This document shows, piece after piece, positions 6,476 to 15,868 of a stretch of 38,246 nt of DNA. Source of the DNA: JBBTSQ01 sp038078755. Its GTDB lineage: Bacteria > Patescibacteriota > Minisyncoccia > Phycocordibacterales > JBAYGS01. The position numbers were made by a program, and so were the translations under genes. The notes below the pieces were generated by a model. It worked only from the letters and a program-made list of their open reading frames with translations, had not been told where the DNA came from and ran no database searches. How positions within the stretch are numbered: the first letter of the stretch is position 1; every line of letters begins with the position of its first letter. The DNA lies in NCBI GenBank assembly GCA_038078755.1, contig JBBTSQ010000024.1:1-38246 (forward strand), read 5' to 3'.

Positions 6476-8680
6476 ATGACATACGACATATCTGTTATCA
6501 TTCCCTGCTTTAATGAATCGAAAAATCTCACCGAGATGGTCGCTCGTCTACATGCGCTTTTTTTAAAGAAGACTATTACTGGCCAAATCATCTTAATAGA
6601 CGACGCAAGTACCGACGAGACTCACGAACTCATACAAAATCTAAAAAAAGATTTCCCTGAAGTTATATCCGTCCGTCACAAAAAAAACAGTGGCATCGCT
6701 AAAGCATGGGAGACAGGCTTATCGGTTGCTGAAGGTACCTACGTGGCACTGATTGACGCCGATCTCCAGTATATGCCTGAAGATATTGGTAAATTGTATC
6801 GAGCAATCACCAGCACCTCCGTCGATATTGTTCATGGTTTTAGAAGTTCGATTGGCCGTATTAAAAAGCCTAGACGCATCCTAAACGGCATTCTCAATAC
6901 CAAGATCAAAATACTGTTTGGACTAAAATTAATCGATCCAACATCGAGCTTCCTGATCTGCAAAAAAGAGGTCATTGGCGACATTCTCCATTTCCGATAT
7001 CCGTACAAATTTTTTCAAATATTGGTCTTGCCCATCGCAAAGACAAGGGGTTATACCATCAGCCAAATTGAAATATTACTTCAAGACAGATTACTTGGCG
7101 TATCAACTATCGGTAGATCCACTTTACTCACCGCATTATACACCACACGAGATATTTTTCGGGCGTTTATTGAGTTCCGCATAAATCACAAGACCGAAGA
7201 TGCACTCGAAATATTTCTTACCAAGCACTCTCCGCTTCGTAAAGATGTTGAGTTGTCTTTCTTGAGAAAGTTATGGTTCGCCTTTTTCATACAGACAATG
7301 CCTATTCACCATTGGATGATTTCTCGTCACGCGGGAAAATACTACAATGAACTCAAACAAAGCCAGTGGCTAACACTCGGTGACATAAAAAAACTGCAGG
7401 AAATAAAACTTAAAAAACTCATCTATCAGGCATATCACCATATACCCTATTATCGCGACCTTTTTAATAGCTTAAAATTGAAACCGAGTGATATTCAGAC
7501 ACTCGATGACTTGAGTAGACTGCCACTTCTTACCAAGCAAAATGTCAGAGAGAATCTCTATTTCGATATGCTCTCGGACAACCACAATAAAGAGAAGATC
7601 CTCAAGATAACCACCAGCGGGTCAACCGGAGAGCCGTTCGTCTGTTTTGCTGACAAACATCAACTTGAAATTCGCTGGGCATCCACTTTGCGTAGTATGG
7701 AGTGGGCAGGATATCGTTTTGGAGACAAACAAATTCGCCTCTGGCACCAAACCCTTGGCATGTCATTTACACAAGTCATACGCGAATACCTCGACGCTCT
7801 CTTCAATAGACGCTCATTTATTCCTGCCTTTGAAATGTCTGACAAAAACCTAAAACGTTTTGCAAAAAAACTGGAGCAGGTCAACCCTGTCTTAGTTGAC
7901 GGATATGCTGAGTCATTTAATTTCCTCGCGCATTACCTAAAAAACTATGATTTCAAAAATATTCATCCTAAAGGCATAATTTCTTCGGCACAAATGCTCC
8001 CGCCACAGAGCCGAAAAATAATTGAAGAGAAATTTGGATGCAAAGTATTCGATAAGTACGGCAGTCGAGAATTTTCGGGTATCGCTTACGAGTGTGGCGC
8101 ACACGACGGACACCATGTTATTGCCGAAAGTTATATTGTGGAAATATTGAAAAATGGCGTGCCTGCAAAACCTGGCGAGATTGGTGAGGTAGTCATCACA
8201 GACCTAAACAACTATTGTATGCCGATGATTCGCTACCGCGTTGGTGATCTGGCAGTAGCAATGGACAACAAAACTGTTTGCGCTTGTGGACGCGGTCTCC
8301 CTCGTATCGGTGAAATTGAAGGTCGAGTACAAGCAATCATCGTTGGTAGTAACGGTCGCTATATCCCTGGAACTTTCTTTGCGCATTTTTTCAAAGATTA
8401 CGATCACATTATCAGACAATATCAGGTATCACAAGAAGAAGTCGGCAAACTCAATCTCAAAATCATCAAAGCACACCGGTTCAATGAAGAATCCATCACC
8501 GAGATTGTAAAAAAATTGAAAGATTTCCTCGGACAGGAGACCTATATAGAGCTTGAGTATGTGGATCAAATTAAAATGGTCAGAACTGGTAAACATCAAG
8601 GTAGTATCTCTAAAGTAAAATTTGACTTTCAAAAAGAGGGGCGGGACTTTTTAGACATAAATGATAAAATCAGTGAATGA
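6476..8680 (+). CDS. Fusion of GT2 (DPM1-like) glycosyltransferase and CapK/PaaK-like adenylate-forming enzyme
   Basis: Two catalytic domains in 734 residues. Residues 1 to about 240 are a GT2 transferase (ISVIIPCFNES at the start, DDAST near 37, DADLQYMPEDI near 100) resembling polyprenyl-phosphate mannose/glucose synthases, but without the membrane anchors some of those carry. From about 270 a CapK/PaaK-type domain begins (LKQSQWLTLGDIKKLQ), with P-loop TTSGSTGEPF near 380, KYGSREFSGIAYECG near 525 and MIRYRVGDLA near 585. CapK-like proteins are common in capsule clusters but their substrate is generally unknown; PaaK makes phenylacetyl-CoA. There is no stop or start signal between the domains, so this is a real fusion. 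The product might couple acyl activation to sugar transfer (inference). Its TGA stop overlaps the next ATG. Confidence 0.88.
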   Translation: MTYDISVIIPCFNESKNLTEMVARLHALFLKKTITGQIILIDDASTDETHELIQNLKKDFPEVISVRHKKNSGIAKAWETGLSVAEGTYVALIDADLQYMPEDIGKLYRAITSTSVDIVHGFRSSIGRIKKPRRILNGILNTKIKILFGLKLIDPTSSFLICKKEVIGDILHFRYPYKFFQILVLPIAKTRGYTISQIEILLQDRLLGVSTIGRSTLLTALYTTRDIFRAFIEFRINHKTEDALEIFLTKHSPLRKDVELSFLRKLWFAFFIQTMPIHHWMISRHAGKYYNELKQSQWLTLGDIKKLQEIKLKKLIYQAYHHIPYYRDLFNSLKLKPSDIQTLDDLSRLPLLTKQNVRENLYFDMLSDNHNKEKILKITTSGSTGEPFVCFADKHQLEIRWASTLRSMEWAGYRFGDKQIRLWHQTLGMSFTQVIREYLDALFNRRSFIPAFEMSDKNLKRFAKKLEQVNPVLVDGYAESFNFLAHYLKNYDFKNIHPKGIISSAQMLPPQSRKIIEEKFGCKVFDKYGSREFSGIAYECGAHDGHHVIAESYIVEILKNGVPAKPGEIGEVVITDLNNYCMPMIRYRVGDLAVAMDNKTVCACGRGLPRIGEIEGRVQAIIVGSNGRYIPGTFFAHFFKDYDHIIRQYQVSQEEVGKLNLKIIKAHRFNEESITEIVKKLKDFLGQETYIELEYVDQIKMVRTGKHQGSISKVKFDFQKEGRDFLDINDKISE

Positions 8681-10374
8681 AATGCCTGTATATCCACAAT
8701 CGAAGATCATGGGGTCCCAAAGAGTCTAGTTGGTTGACTTTTCACTATATTTCAGAAGAGCTTGAAAGACGTGGACACCTACTCGCAAAATACAGTGTCG
8801 ATTTTAATCTGACCGATGATAATAATAATCACATCACTGATACAATCTGGCAACAAACAGATTGCTTATTTACAGTGTTCGGGGAAGCACACGGTCCACT
8901 AAAGATTGCGGAAGCGAGGGACATACCATCTTTCTTAGAAATCAATTATGCCTGTGGAGAGATCGTAAATCCTTTTATGGAAAAGGAAGCCTCTAGACTA
9001 AAGATTAATAAGGATGAATTAGTCTATGAATACCCAGGTGCCGGCAAGAACACCTACGATAGAACTACTTATGTTGTTGGTGCTGGAAACATCAATTATA
9101 CCGAAAAGACATATCGTGAATTCGGATCGAATCGGGTTAAAATGTTTACAGCAGGAGTTGACCATGAACACTTTAAACCAGACTTTTCCGCACGAGGAAA
9201 AGGGAAAATTCGATTTACCGTAACAGCAGCTTCTCTAGCTTTTAGAAAAGGCATTATTCATATCTGCCGGGCATGGAGGGCACTCCCTCGAGAGTATCAT
9301 CACAAAATCGAATTACATTGTTTTGGCAAAGAACCATTTGGAACAGACTCAGCAAAAGAGTTTAGAGATTTGTTAAAAGATTTCAGTAACGTTATCCACC
9401 ATGGATTTCATTCGAATCAGAGCGTTGAATACGTGAGAGAGCATGCCATATCTGATGTTATGCTTTGTCCAACACTTGCCGAAGGACAAAGTGCAACGGC
9501 CCTTGAGGGAATGTCTTTTGGTCTCTATTCTATCGTATCTCCCTACACTGGTAGCGATTTCGAAAAAATACCGAGCACAATACTAAGTCACGAGCCTGAA
9601 AAATGGGTGGAGGAAATAAGTTCAGCGATTTGTACTATTGTCGATAATTATGACGAGATTAAAAAAACATTTCCAATCATCAGGGAACATGCGCAGACAA
9701 ACTATCGCTGGGACAAATTCGCAAAAGACTTTGTCGATTTTATGGAGATAGTATGGCAAGACTACTATCAAGGCAAACACTGGCGAGAAATTCGCGGGGA
9801 TACCACTCTCAGAATCAATTACCCTATCGATAAAAATAGTATCGTAATTGATTGTGGTGGCTTCCATGGTGAATGGACGGAGAAATTAAAAGAGAAGTAC
9901 GACCCGTATATTTACTTGTTCGAACCCGTGCCTCAATTCGTAGAAACTTTGAAGGCACAGTTTGCAAAAGATGCAAAAGTGCATATCATTGAGGCTGCAG
10001 TCGGAAATAAAGATGGTGAAGAAATATTATTTATGAGCCCAGTAAAAAGCGCATGGAATAGTACCACCTCAACACCCTCTCCTGGTTGGAATGAAGTTAG
10101 GGTGCAAGTGATTAATTTCGCTAGTTGGATTAAACAACAGAATATCAAAGAGATCGATTTACTCAAACTCAATATTGAAGGCGCCGAGTACGACGTTTTA
10201 GAACATCTTCTCTCTGTGGGTCTCATCGATAAAATCTGTCACATTCAAATACAATTTCATCGTTTCCCAATGGGCGCTGAACAACGGAGAGATACAATAA
10301 GAAGAGCGTTGTCCCGTACTCATAAAAATACATACAATTACGATTTTGTTTGGGAAAGTTGGTCAAGAAAATAA
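8677..10374 (+). CDS. Fusion of GT4-like glycosyltransferase and FkbM-family methyltransferase
   Basis: In this 565-residue protein, residues 1 to about 365 are a GT-B fold transferase with the nucleotide-sugar site motif EGQSATALEGMSFG near 268 (the E-x7-E pattern). Residues from about 383 form an FkbM-type SAM methyltransferase: SIVIDCGGFHGEWTEKL (motif I), LFEPVPQF and LLKLNIEGAEYDVLEHL, the signature of the family. FkbM enzymes O-methylate sugars or polyketides, so the fusion could add and then cap a sugar, for instance as a chain-terminating methylation (inference). It overlaps the preceding stop by four bases and is followed after nine bases by another GT4. Confidence 0.87.
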   Translation: MKCLYIHNRRSWGPKESSWLTFHYISEELERRGHLLAKYSVDFNLTDDNNNHITDTIWQQTDCLFTVFGEAHGPLKIAEARDIPSFLEINYACGEIVNPFMEKEASRLKINKDELVYEYPGAGKNTYDRTTYVVGAGNINYTEKTYREFGSNRVKMFTAGVDHEHFKPDFSARGKGKIRFTVTAASLAFRKGIIHICRAWRALPREYHHKIELHCFGKEPFGTDSAKEFRDLLKDFSNVIHHGFHSNQSVEYVREHAISDVMLCPTLAEGQSATALEGMSFGLYSIVSPYTGSDFEKIPSTILSHEPEKWVEEISSAICTIVDNYDEIKKTFPIIREHAQTNYRWDKFAKDFVDFMEIVWQDYYQGKHWREIRGDTTLRINYPIDKNSIVIDCGGFHGEWTEKLKEKYDPYIYLFEPVPQFVETLKAQFAKDAKVHIIEAAVGNKDGEEILFMSPVKSAWNSTTSTPSPGWNEVRVQVINFASWIKQQNIKEIDLLKLNIEGAEYDVLEHLLSVGLIDKICHIQIQFHRFPMGAEQRRDTIRRALSRTHKNTYNYDFVWESWSRK

Positions 10375-10383
10375 TTAAATCTG

Positions 10384-11931
10384 ATGCGAAAAATCATAGG
10401 CCGTCTCATAAAAGCAATCGGTATTGACATACAGCGTGTCTTAACAATTGAAATCTTCTTAAAGAAGACAGTGCTTTTTTTTCTTACTTTAGCACAACTA
10501 TTACTATGGAAGATTCTGACTAAGATCAGCAGAAAACTTGCTGGGCAATGTAATATATTATCAGGACTGCTCGCCCTCCTCAAAAAGAAACACATCACCG
10601 AAAGACAATTTGATGTCATGGTGAATACTTATTTCGGTATTAAAAATCAATCCAATGTATTACTGTCTTTTAGAAATCTTTATTTTGGCTCTATTTATAA
10701 ATTAAAATCAATCAAAAAAACCAGCCTGGCATGCTACAAAAAAATAGTCACGACACTTTATAAATATCCTTGCTGGTACTCATATATTTACATCGTTGGA
10801 AGATGGTATGCAAAAATTATTTCTTTATTGCCACCGATCCAATCAGTAAAAATGAATGCCCCTCAACGTAGCATTCTGATATACTCGAAGATGCATTTTG
10901 ATCCAGACAATGATTATACAGACAGACCTCTGGCACAAAGTTCCGCGTCGAATTTAGCCCGACATTTATATGCCAGCTTAAGTGACACAGAGATATATTA
11001 TCGTGATCAGCGAGAGGCGTTAATCAAAGACAGTGGGGCCGATATTGTGCTTGGTATTGTTTCAAAATCTTTTATAACATATGCGAAAGACAACCCCAAC
11101 GCCAAAAAAATAATTTTCTTAGTTAACAGTCATCCACTATATCGGACATGGGTCATGCAGAAGGAAGCGAATCTTAGAAAAAAGTTCATCCCTAGCCATG
11201 AATATGTATCACCTTTTACAATTATTAGGTGTCTATACGAAGCGACTGACATAGTACTCATTGGGAATGATTCTATAAAAAACACCTACTACGAGTACGG
11301 CTGTAAGAAAAGAATTTTGCTAATTAACAGTGGTGTTAATAGTGACTTACTCACACCCCTCCCCGCCTTAAGACCACAAGAGAGAGTACGTGTGCTATTC
11401 TCTGCTAGTGATTTGGGTGTACGAAAAGGAATCTTTCGACTAATCTCTTTATGGGATCACTTCTCGAAAAGTATCGTCTATACCGACACTGAACTGATTA
11501 TTGTCGGGAAGGTTACAAATTTCAAAAGTGAAATCCAAGACTTTGTAAAAAGGCACCCTAATGTGCACATCAAAGGCTGGGTAGATTCAAATACCCCCGA
11601 GTACCTCAAGATACTCCAATCGAGCCATATAATACTTAGCCTGTCCTTAGAAGAAGGTCAGGTTGGTTGCGTACTTGAAGCGATGTCGACAGGGGCGATT
11701 CCTATTATCACCCAAGAATCTGGAATCCCCATAGAACATAAAAAAAATGGGTACGTAATAAACGACTACCCCAAGCAAGAATCTGATGTTATCCACTATA
11801 TAGAGAGATTGTGCTCAGACAAGAGTCTTCTTGAACCCCTGCATAAAGCTAGTCGTACCTATATTATGGAAAATCATACTTGGGGTACGTTTGTATCAGA
11901 AATAAGGAAAATCATATATGCCTCAAATTAA
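10384..11931 (+). CDS. Glycosyltransferase family 4 with long N-terminal extension
   Basis: In this 515-residue protein the GT-B transferase occupies about residues 160-515, with VRVLFSASDLGVRKGIF near 337 and EGQVGCVLEAMSTG near 423. The first 160 residues are unusual: basic, with a strongly hydrophobic stretch at about 22-42 that could be a membrane anchor, and no domain I recognise. The DNA of this N-terminal part is distinctly richer in A+T than the rest of the gene (one 60-base line counts 16 G+C), suggesting a separate origin or relaxed constraint. ATG at 10384 lies nine bases after the previous stop. The end overlaps the next gene by 14 bases. Confidence 0.82.
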   Translation: MRKIIGRLIKAIGIDIQRVLTIEIFLKKTVLFFLTLAQLLLWKILTKISRKLAGQCNILSGLLALLKKKHITERQFDVMVNTYFGIKNQSNVLLSFRNLYFGSIYKLKSIKKTSLACYKKIVTTLYKYPCWYSYIYIVGRWYAKIISLLPPIQSVKMNAPQRSILIYSKMHFDPDNDYTDRPLAQSSASNLARHLYASLSDTEIYYRDQREALIKDSGADIVLGIVSKSFITYAKDNPNAKKIIFLVNSHPLYRTWVMQKEANLRKKFIPSHEYVSPFTIIRCLYEATDIVLIGNDSIKNTYYEYGCKKRILLINSGVNSDLLTPLPALRPQERVRVLFSASDLGVRKGIFRLISLWDHFSKSIVYTDTELIIVGKVTNFKSEIQDFVKRHPNVHIKGWVDSNTPEYLKILQSSHIILSLSLEEGQVGCVLEAMSTGAIPIITQESGIPIEHKKNGYVINDYPKQESDVIHYIERLCSDKSLLEPLHKASRTYIMENHTWGTFVSEIRKIIYASN

Positions 11932-12931
11932 TATCTTAGACAAGATTGATATCGTTTTGAGTATATATAATCAAGAGGAGATTATAGAACGCGTGTTGTA
12001 CGGTATTTTTAAGAATACCACCACGCCATTTAATCTGATCCTTATTTTTGATGGGTGTAGAGACCGATCTAAACCACGAGCCTTACGTTACATCAAACAG
12101 TACGCCCCCAAACTGCTTAAAGAGGTCATTACTAGGGACACTCCAAACATATTTGAAACTCGCGCGAACAATACTGGTTTTAAACTCGCGCAGGCAGACT
12201 ACTTGATTACCTTACAAGATGATATGGTAATTAATGAACACGGCTGGGAGCGAAGACTTACCTACCCCTTACGAATATTCGACGATGTACTAGCGGTCAC
12301 TAGTCGAACAGCTCAAGATATCGTGACACTGAGTGGGGATGAACATCAGTATGAGCATCGTGCAAGTAGAGAACTCGGCACTCTATCTCGAGAAACCTTT
12401 GCCATACGGGACGTCATTAATCGTGGGCCGATTGCTTTTCGAACTGATTACCTTAAAGAACTCGGCTACTTAAAAGAGACTTATGCGCCATCAAACCTAG
12501 ACGATGCCGATTTATCACTGAGAGCGTGGCGAGATAAACACTGGAAAGTGGGAGCTTTCTGGATAGACTATATTTCTCGTCTTGAATGGGGAAAATCACG
12601 CGCTAAAGACTCGATGATGATTGTGAGCGCATCGGAGCAACGACACGGCCCTCAAATTATGCATGACCATAGAAACTATTTACAATCAAATCAAAAACAC
12701 ACAGCGGACATACACATACCAGAGAATACTATTGATTATACACGTCATAGAACGTTGGTTACTTTCTATTATTGGCTCACATATCCAATACGATTCACCA
12801 GTAAACACACACAAAAAAAACTGCAAAAGAAGGTACGTGAGATCATACATACCCTACTGCCACGATTGGGAATAAAAAATAGTAAAGAGCACGGTATCAA
12901 AAAGATATTGATTTCCTTTATTAAAAAGTAA
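11918..12931 (+). CDS. GT2 family glycosyltransferase, paralogue A
   Basis: A 337-residue GT-A transferase: DIVLSIYNQEEIIERVLYG at the N-terminus, LIFDGCRDRS, the metal-binding LQDDM near residue 100 and DDADLSLRAW near 195. The acceptor and sugar are unknown. It is a close paralogue of the inverted gene at 14683-15735: the first 230 or so residues are largely the same and include an identical 38-base run (12008-12045), while the C-terminal 80 residues have diverged. It starts within the last codons of the upstream GT4, with AAGGA about ten bases before the ATG, one of the few Shine-Dalgarno-like sequences here. About 200 bases without a recognisable element follow. Confidence 0.87.
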   Translation: MPQINILDKIDIVLSIYNQEEIIERVLYGIFKNTTTPFNLILIFDGCRDRSKPRALRYIKQYAPKLLKEVITRDTPNIFETRANNTGFKLAQADYLITLQDDMVINEHGWERRLTYPLRIFDDVLAVTSRTAQDIVTLSGDEHQYEHRASRELGTLSRETFAIRDVINRGPIAFRTDYLKELGYLKETYAPSNLDDADLSLRAWRDKHWKVGAFWIDYISRLEWGKSRAKDSMMIVSASEQRHGPQIMHDHRNYLQSNQKHTADIHIPENTIDYTRHRTLVTFYYWLTYPIRFTSKHTQKKLQKKVREIIHTLLPRLGIKNSKEHGIKKILISFIKK

Positions 12932-13130
12932 TTCTAAAATGAGGAGTCATATCGGATATTTCACCTGTCTTATAGGAAACCTAAAGCTCGCTAAAAAGAC
13001 TGCCGTGTAAACCAAACCAAAATAACTTCAAGTCTTTGGCGACGAATATGCGCGTATTTTTGCAAAAAGAGTGAAACTATAGTAGTGTGCTCCCAGAATC
13101 ACTTGAGTAACAACCAACAGAAAGAGTGTT

Positions 13131-14654
13131 ATGAACCTTGTAACTAGTACCCAGAAACCAAAGTTTTTATTGATATACTCTCCACAGAGACAGGATCCTC
13201 GTTTCGGTGCAGTCAAGCCAGAAGGGTCACTTGGACTCGCCTATTTAGCTGGAGCACTTCGTGACAACAACTACGAAGTAACAATTCTTGATGGCTGTGT
13301 CGGTAACGAAAAACATAGCCTGAGGGAGACATTTTATCGCCAGACGACATTGCCCAATGGTATGATCCGTGCCGGACTGTCGCCGGAAGAAATTGTGGCG
13401 GAAGTTGTTGAGTTTGATGTGATTGGCATCAGCGCAATATTCACCGCCCAAACGACGATGGTGGTGGAAATCTTGCGGGCAATCACTCAAGCATATCCAG
13501 AAAAATTGATACTGCTCGGCGGAATAAATGCCCGTTCGCAACAGTCTTTATTTTTCGATGCTGGAGCAAGCATCATCTGCCTCTCCGAATCTGAATGGAC
13601 AATCCTTGAGATTGGAGAGAGGCTTTGCCAAGGTAGTCGAGATTTTTCGGGTATCAATGGCATTGCGTGGAAACAAACAGGTGGGCAGATTAAAAGAGTG
13701 CCCACCTCCTATGTGGAGCAGGATCTTGATCAGCTTCCCTTCCCCGCATGGGACATGTTGCCACTCCAGAAATACTGGGAAATCGCCCGTCCACATGGGG
13801 GCGGTTTTTCTCGGGAAAATCCTGTAGCATACGCACCACTGATGACCTCGCGAGGCTGCCCGTTTGAATGTGACTTTTGCCATATCGGACTTGAAGGCAA
13901 AGGATCTGAATCAGGAAACATCCGGAAACTTCGACTTAAATCACACGAACGAGTGATGCGCGAGATGGCCATACTACAGTCGCTTGGAGTGAAGCACTTC
14001 TTCTTGGAAGATGATTCGCTCCTCGGCAGGAAAAGACGAGCAATGGAAATCTTCCGTGAAATTATCAAGCTAAAAGTGAGATTGAGTGGTGTCAACGGGA
14101 TCAACATTGCCCACCTCTGTAGTGTCGATGGCGGAAAGCCAGGTATCGACCACGCCCTTTTGGAGCTAATGGCTGAAGCGGGATTTGATAAGTTTATGCT
14201 TCCTGTTGAATCAGGTTCGCAGAGAATTATTGACACCTACGCCACCGGCAAGCTCAATCTGGTCAGACACGATATTCCCGCACTCATCAAGAGAACCAAG
14301 GCGCTTGGGATGCATATCGGAGGCAATTACACCTTCGGCTATCCCGATGAGACACTTGAAGAAATGCATCAAACATTCAACCTCGCAAAGGCCCACATGG
14401 ATGCGGGATTGGACAATGCAAACTTCATGATTATCACGCCATTTCCAGGCACTGCCTTCTACAACAGAGTGGTGAGGGAAAATCTTTTCCTGCCTGGTGT
14501 GAAGATTGATGAGCTTGATTGGACAAAAGTCGCAATCAAGACGCTCATTCCCAAAGAGGTACTGGAGGAAATGATTACCCGCGGATGGGAATCAGTAAAC
14601 AAACCCGAGCGAGTCAGCCGGATTCGGTCCATGATTCCCGTTCCGACTAATTAA
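13131..14654 (+). CDS. B12-binding domain radical SAM protein
   Basis: A 507-residue protein with an N-terminal cobalamin-binding-type domain (GSLGLAYLAGALRDNNYEV, VIGISAIFTAQTTM, LILLGGINA), a linker containing LPFPAWDMLPL, and a radical SAM core whose 4Fe-4S ligands are Cys243, Cys247 and Cys250 in SRGCPFECDFCHIG. LLGGINA and LEDDSL fit the class. Members methylate unactivated carbon or phosphorus or rearrange carbon skeletons, for example in antibiotic, hopanoid or chlorophyll pathways; the substrate here is unknown. No DxHxxG cobalamin motif is evident, which is common in this class. It is monocistronic: 199 bases from the upstream gene, a strong terminator at its end, and paralogous inverted GT2 genes on both sides. 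Confidence 0.88.
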   Translation: MNLVTSTQKPKFLLIYSPQRQDPRFGAVKPEGSLGLAYLAGALRDNNYEVTILDGCVGNEKHSLRETFYRQTTLPNGMIRAGLSPEEIVAEVVEFDVIGISAIFTAQTTMVVEILRAITQAYPEKLILLGGINARSQQSLFFDAGASIICLSESEWTILEIGERLCQGSRDFSGINGIAWKQTGGQIKRVPTSYVEQDLDQLPFPAWDMLPLQKYWEIARPHGGGFSRENPVAYAPLMTSRGCPFECDFCHIGLEGKGSESGNIRKLRLKSHERVMREMAILQSLGVKHFFLEDDSLLGRKRRAMEIFREIIKLKVRLSGVNGINIAHLCSVDGGKPGIDHALLELMAEAGFDKFMLPVESGSQRIIDTYATGKLNLVRHDIPALIKRTKALGMHIGGNYTFGYPDETLEEMHQTFNLAKAHMDAGLDNANFMIITPFPGTAFYNRVVRENLFLPGVKIDELDWTKVAIKTLIPKEVLEEMITRGWESVNKPERVSRIRSMIPVPTN

Positions 14655-14660
14655 AAACGC

Positions 14661-14697
14661 AACAGCTAGAAGATAACATCTTTTAGCTGTTTTTTTT
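14661..14697. terminator. Bidirectional terminator shared by convergent genes
   Basis: AACAGCTA at 14661-14668 and TAGCTGTT, extended by GAAGAT/ATCTTT, form a stem of about 14 base pairs around AAC, followed on the plus strand by a run of T to 14697. On the minus strand the same stem is followed by GCGTTTTTAATT. The final codons and the TAA of the minus-strand GT2 gene (ending at 14683) lie inside the stem, so the hairpin is partly coding. Confidence 0.75.
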
Positions 14698-15735
14698 AAA
14701 AAGAGAAATTAGCGCCTTCTTGAAACCTTGCTCAACAGCCCGCATCTTAAATGATGTGCCGAAAATATAGCCAGTTAATTCTAGAAAAGGAAATTTGCTT
14801 GTTTTGATTATTCTTCGTACCAATAATCGTCTTCGATTTTTTATAACACGCATGTCAATACGTAGGGGATATTTCAAAATCAAACATTTTCTTTTTAAAA
14901 AACCAAACAAACCCCTACTATAATCTATTTCAAACTCTTCAATAATGAAATCAGAAGTGTGCTTGTCACCAGAATCAAGATATTCTTTAAAATCTTCGTA
15001 TAGACGATTATTATTCCTCCCCCATGATTCCCATGCTTTCATTGTCGAATCTGGCGCGTTTACCTTACTCCACTCCTGCTTAGATATGTAGTTAATCCAG
15101 AAAGCTCCCACTTTCCAGTGTTTATCTCGCCACGCTCGCAGAGATATCTCTGCGTCATCAAGCGCTCCAGGTGCATATGCATCATTAAGGTACTGAAGTT
15201 CTTTTAGATAATCAGTTCGAAAAGCAATCGGCCCACGATTAATAACATCACGAATAGCAAACATATTTCTCGGTAAGGAACCGAATTCCCGGGCAGATCG
15301 ATGGGTATATTTTTCTTTGCCATTACCAATAGTCTCAATATTTTGAGCACCACGGCCTGTCACCGCGAGGATGTCATCAAATTGACGTAAGGGGTACGTA
15401 AGACGTCGCTCCCATCCATAATCATCAATGACCATGTCGTCTTGAAGCGTGATCAAATATTTTTCTCTCGCTAATTTAAAACCGACATTGTTAGCCCGTA
15501 ACTCAAAAAGATTGGGAGTATCTTTAATAATCAACTCTTTGAGCAACCCCCCATTGATCTTTTTTATATAGGACAGTGCCCGAGGTTTTGTCCTATCTGT
15601 ACACCCATCAAAGATAAGGATCAGATTAAATGGCGTGGTGGTATTCTTAAAGATACCGTACAACACGCGTTCAATGATCTCCTCTTGGTTATATATAGAT
15701 AGTACAATGTCTATAAGTTCTAACGGCTTCACCAT
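14683..15735 (-). CDS. GT2 family glycosyltransferase, paralogue B (inverted)
   Basis: A 350-residue GT-A transferase with DIVLSIYNQEEIIERVLYG, LIFDGCTDRT, LQDDMVIDDYGW and DDAEISLRAW in the same order as paralogue A at 11918. Protein and DNA are nearly the same over long blocks (for example NRGPIAFRTDYLKEL and AWRDKHWKVGAFWI), while the last 100 residues differ and are more basic, perhaps for membrane contact. The gene is inverted relative to its paralogue, and the radical SAM gene sits between them. It is transcribed alone, divergently from the SDR at 15869. A TATAAT-like -10 lies at 15774-15779, 38 bases before the ATG, without a clear -35. Confidence 0.87.
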   Translation of the reverse strand: MVKPLELIDIVLSIYNQEEIIERVLYGIFKNTTTPFNLILIFDGCTDRTKPRALSYIKKINGGLLKELIIKDTPNLFELRANNVGFKLAREKYLITLQDDMVIDDYGWERRLTYPLRQFDDILAVTGRGAQNIETIGNGKEKYTHRSAREFGSLPRNMFAIRDVINRGPIAFRTDYLKELQYLNDAYAPGALDDAEISLRAWRDKHWKVGAFWINYISKQEWSKVNAPDSTMKAWESWGRNNNRLYEDFKEYLDSGDKHTSDFIIEEFEIDYSRGLFGFLKRKCLILKYPLRIDMRVIKNRRRLLVRRIIKTSKFPFLELTGYIFGTSFKMRAVEQGFKKALISLFKKNS

Positions 15736-15833
15736 AATGACACCATACTAACACAAGATTACCCATAAATTGAATTATACTAGATCGACAACGTGTGTAG
15801 ATAAAATCGTCAAAGTAATGTATGATGAGATAA

Positions 15834-15861
15834 TTTACAGATAGATAAACTGATGTAGATT
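15834..15861 (+). promoter_or_regulatory. Candidate near-leaderless promoter of the SDR operon
   Basis: TTTACA (15834-15839), 16 bases, then TAGATT (15856-15861). The ATG at 15869 is only seven bases past the -10, so transcription would begin at or next to the start codon. The -10 matches four of six consensus bases, so this is tentative, but the geometry recurs at 27572-27600 and 37237-37265. Confidence 0.35.
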
Positions 15862-15868
15862 TAGGCGT

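Noticed and set aside
12932..13130. tRNA or small RNA gene in the spacer before the radical SAM gene
   Set aside because: No cloverleaf arms or convincing hairpin; only a weak TATAGT at 13078-13083 without a good -35.
13730..14236. 168-codon minus-strand frame inside the radical SAM gene
   Set aside because: Shadow frame opposite the iron-sulphur and core motifs; low-complexity serine-rich translation.
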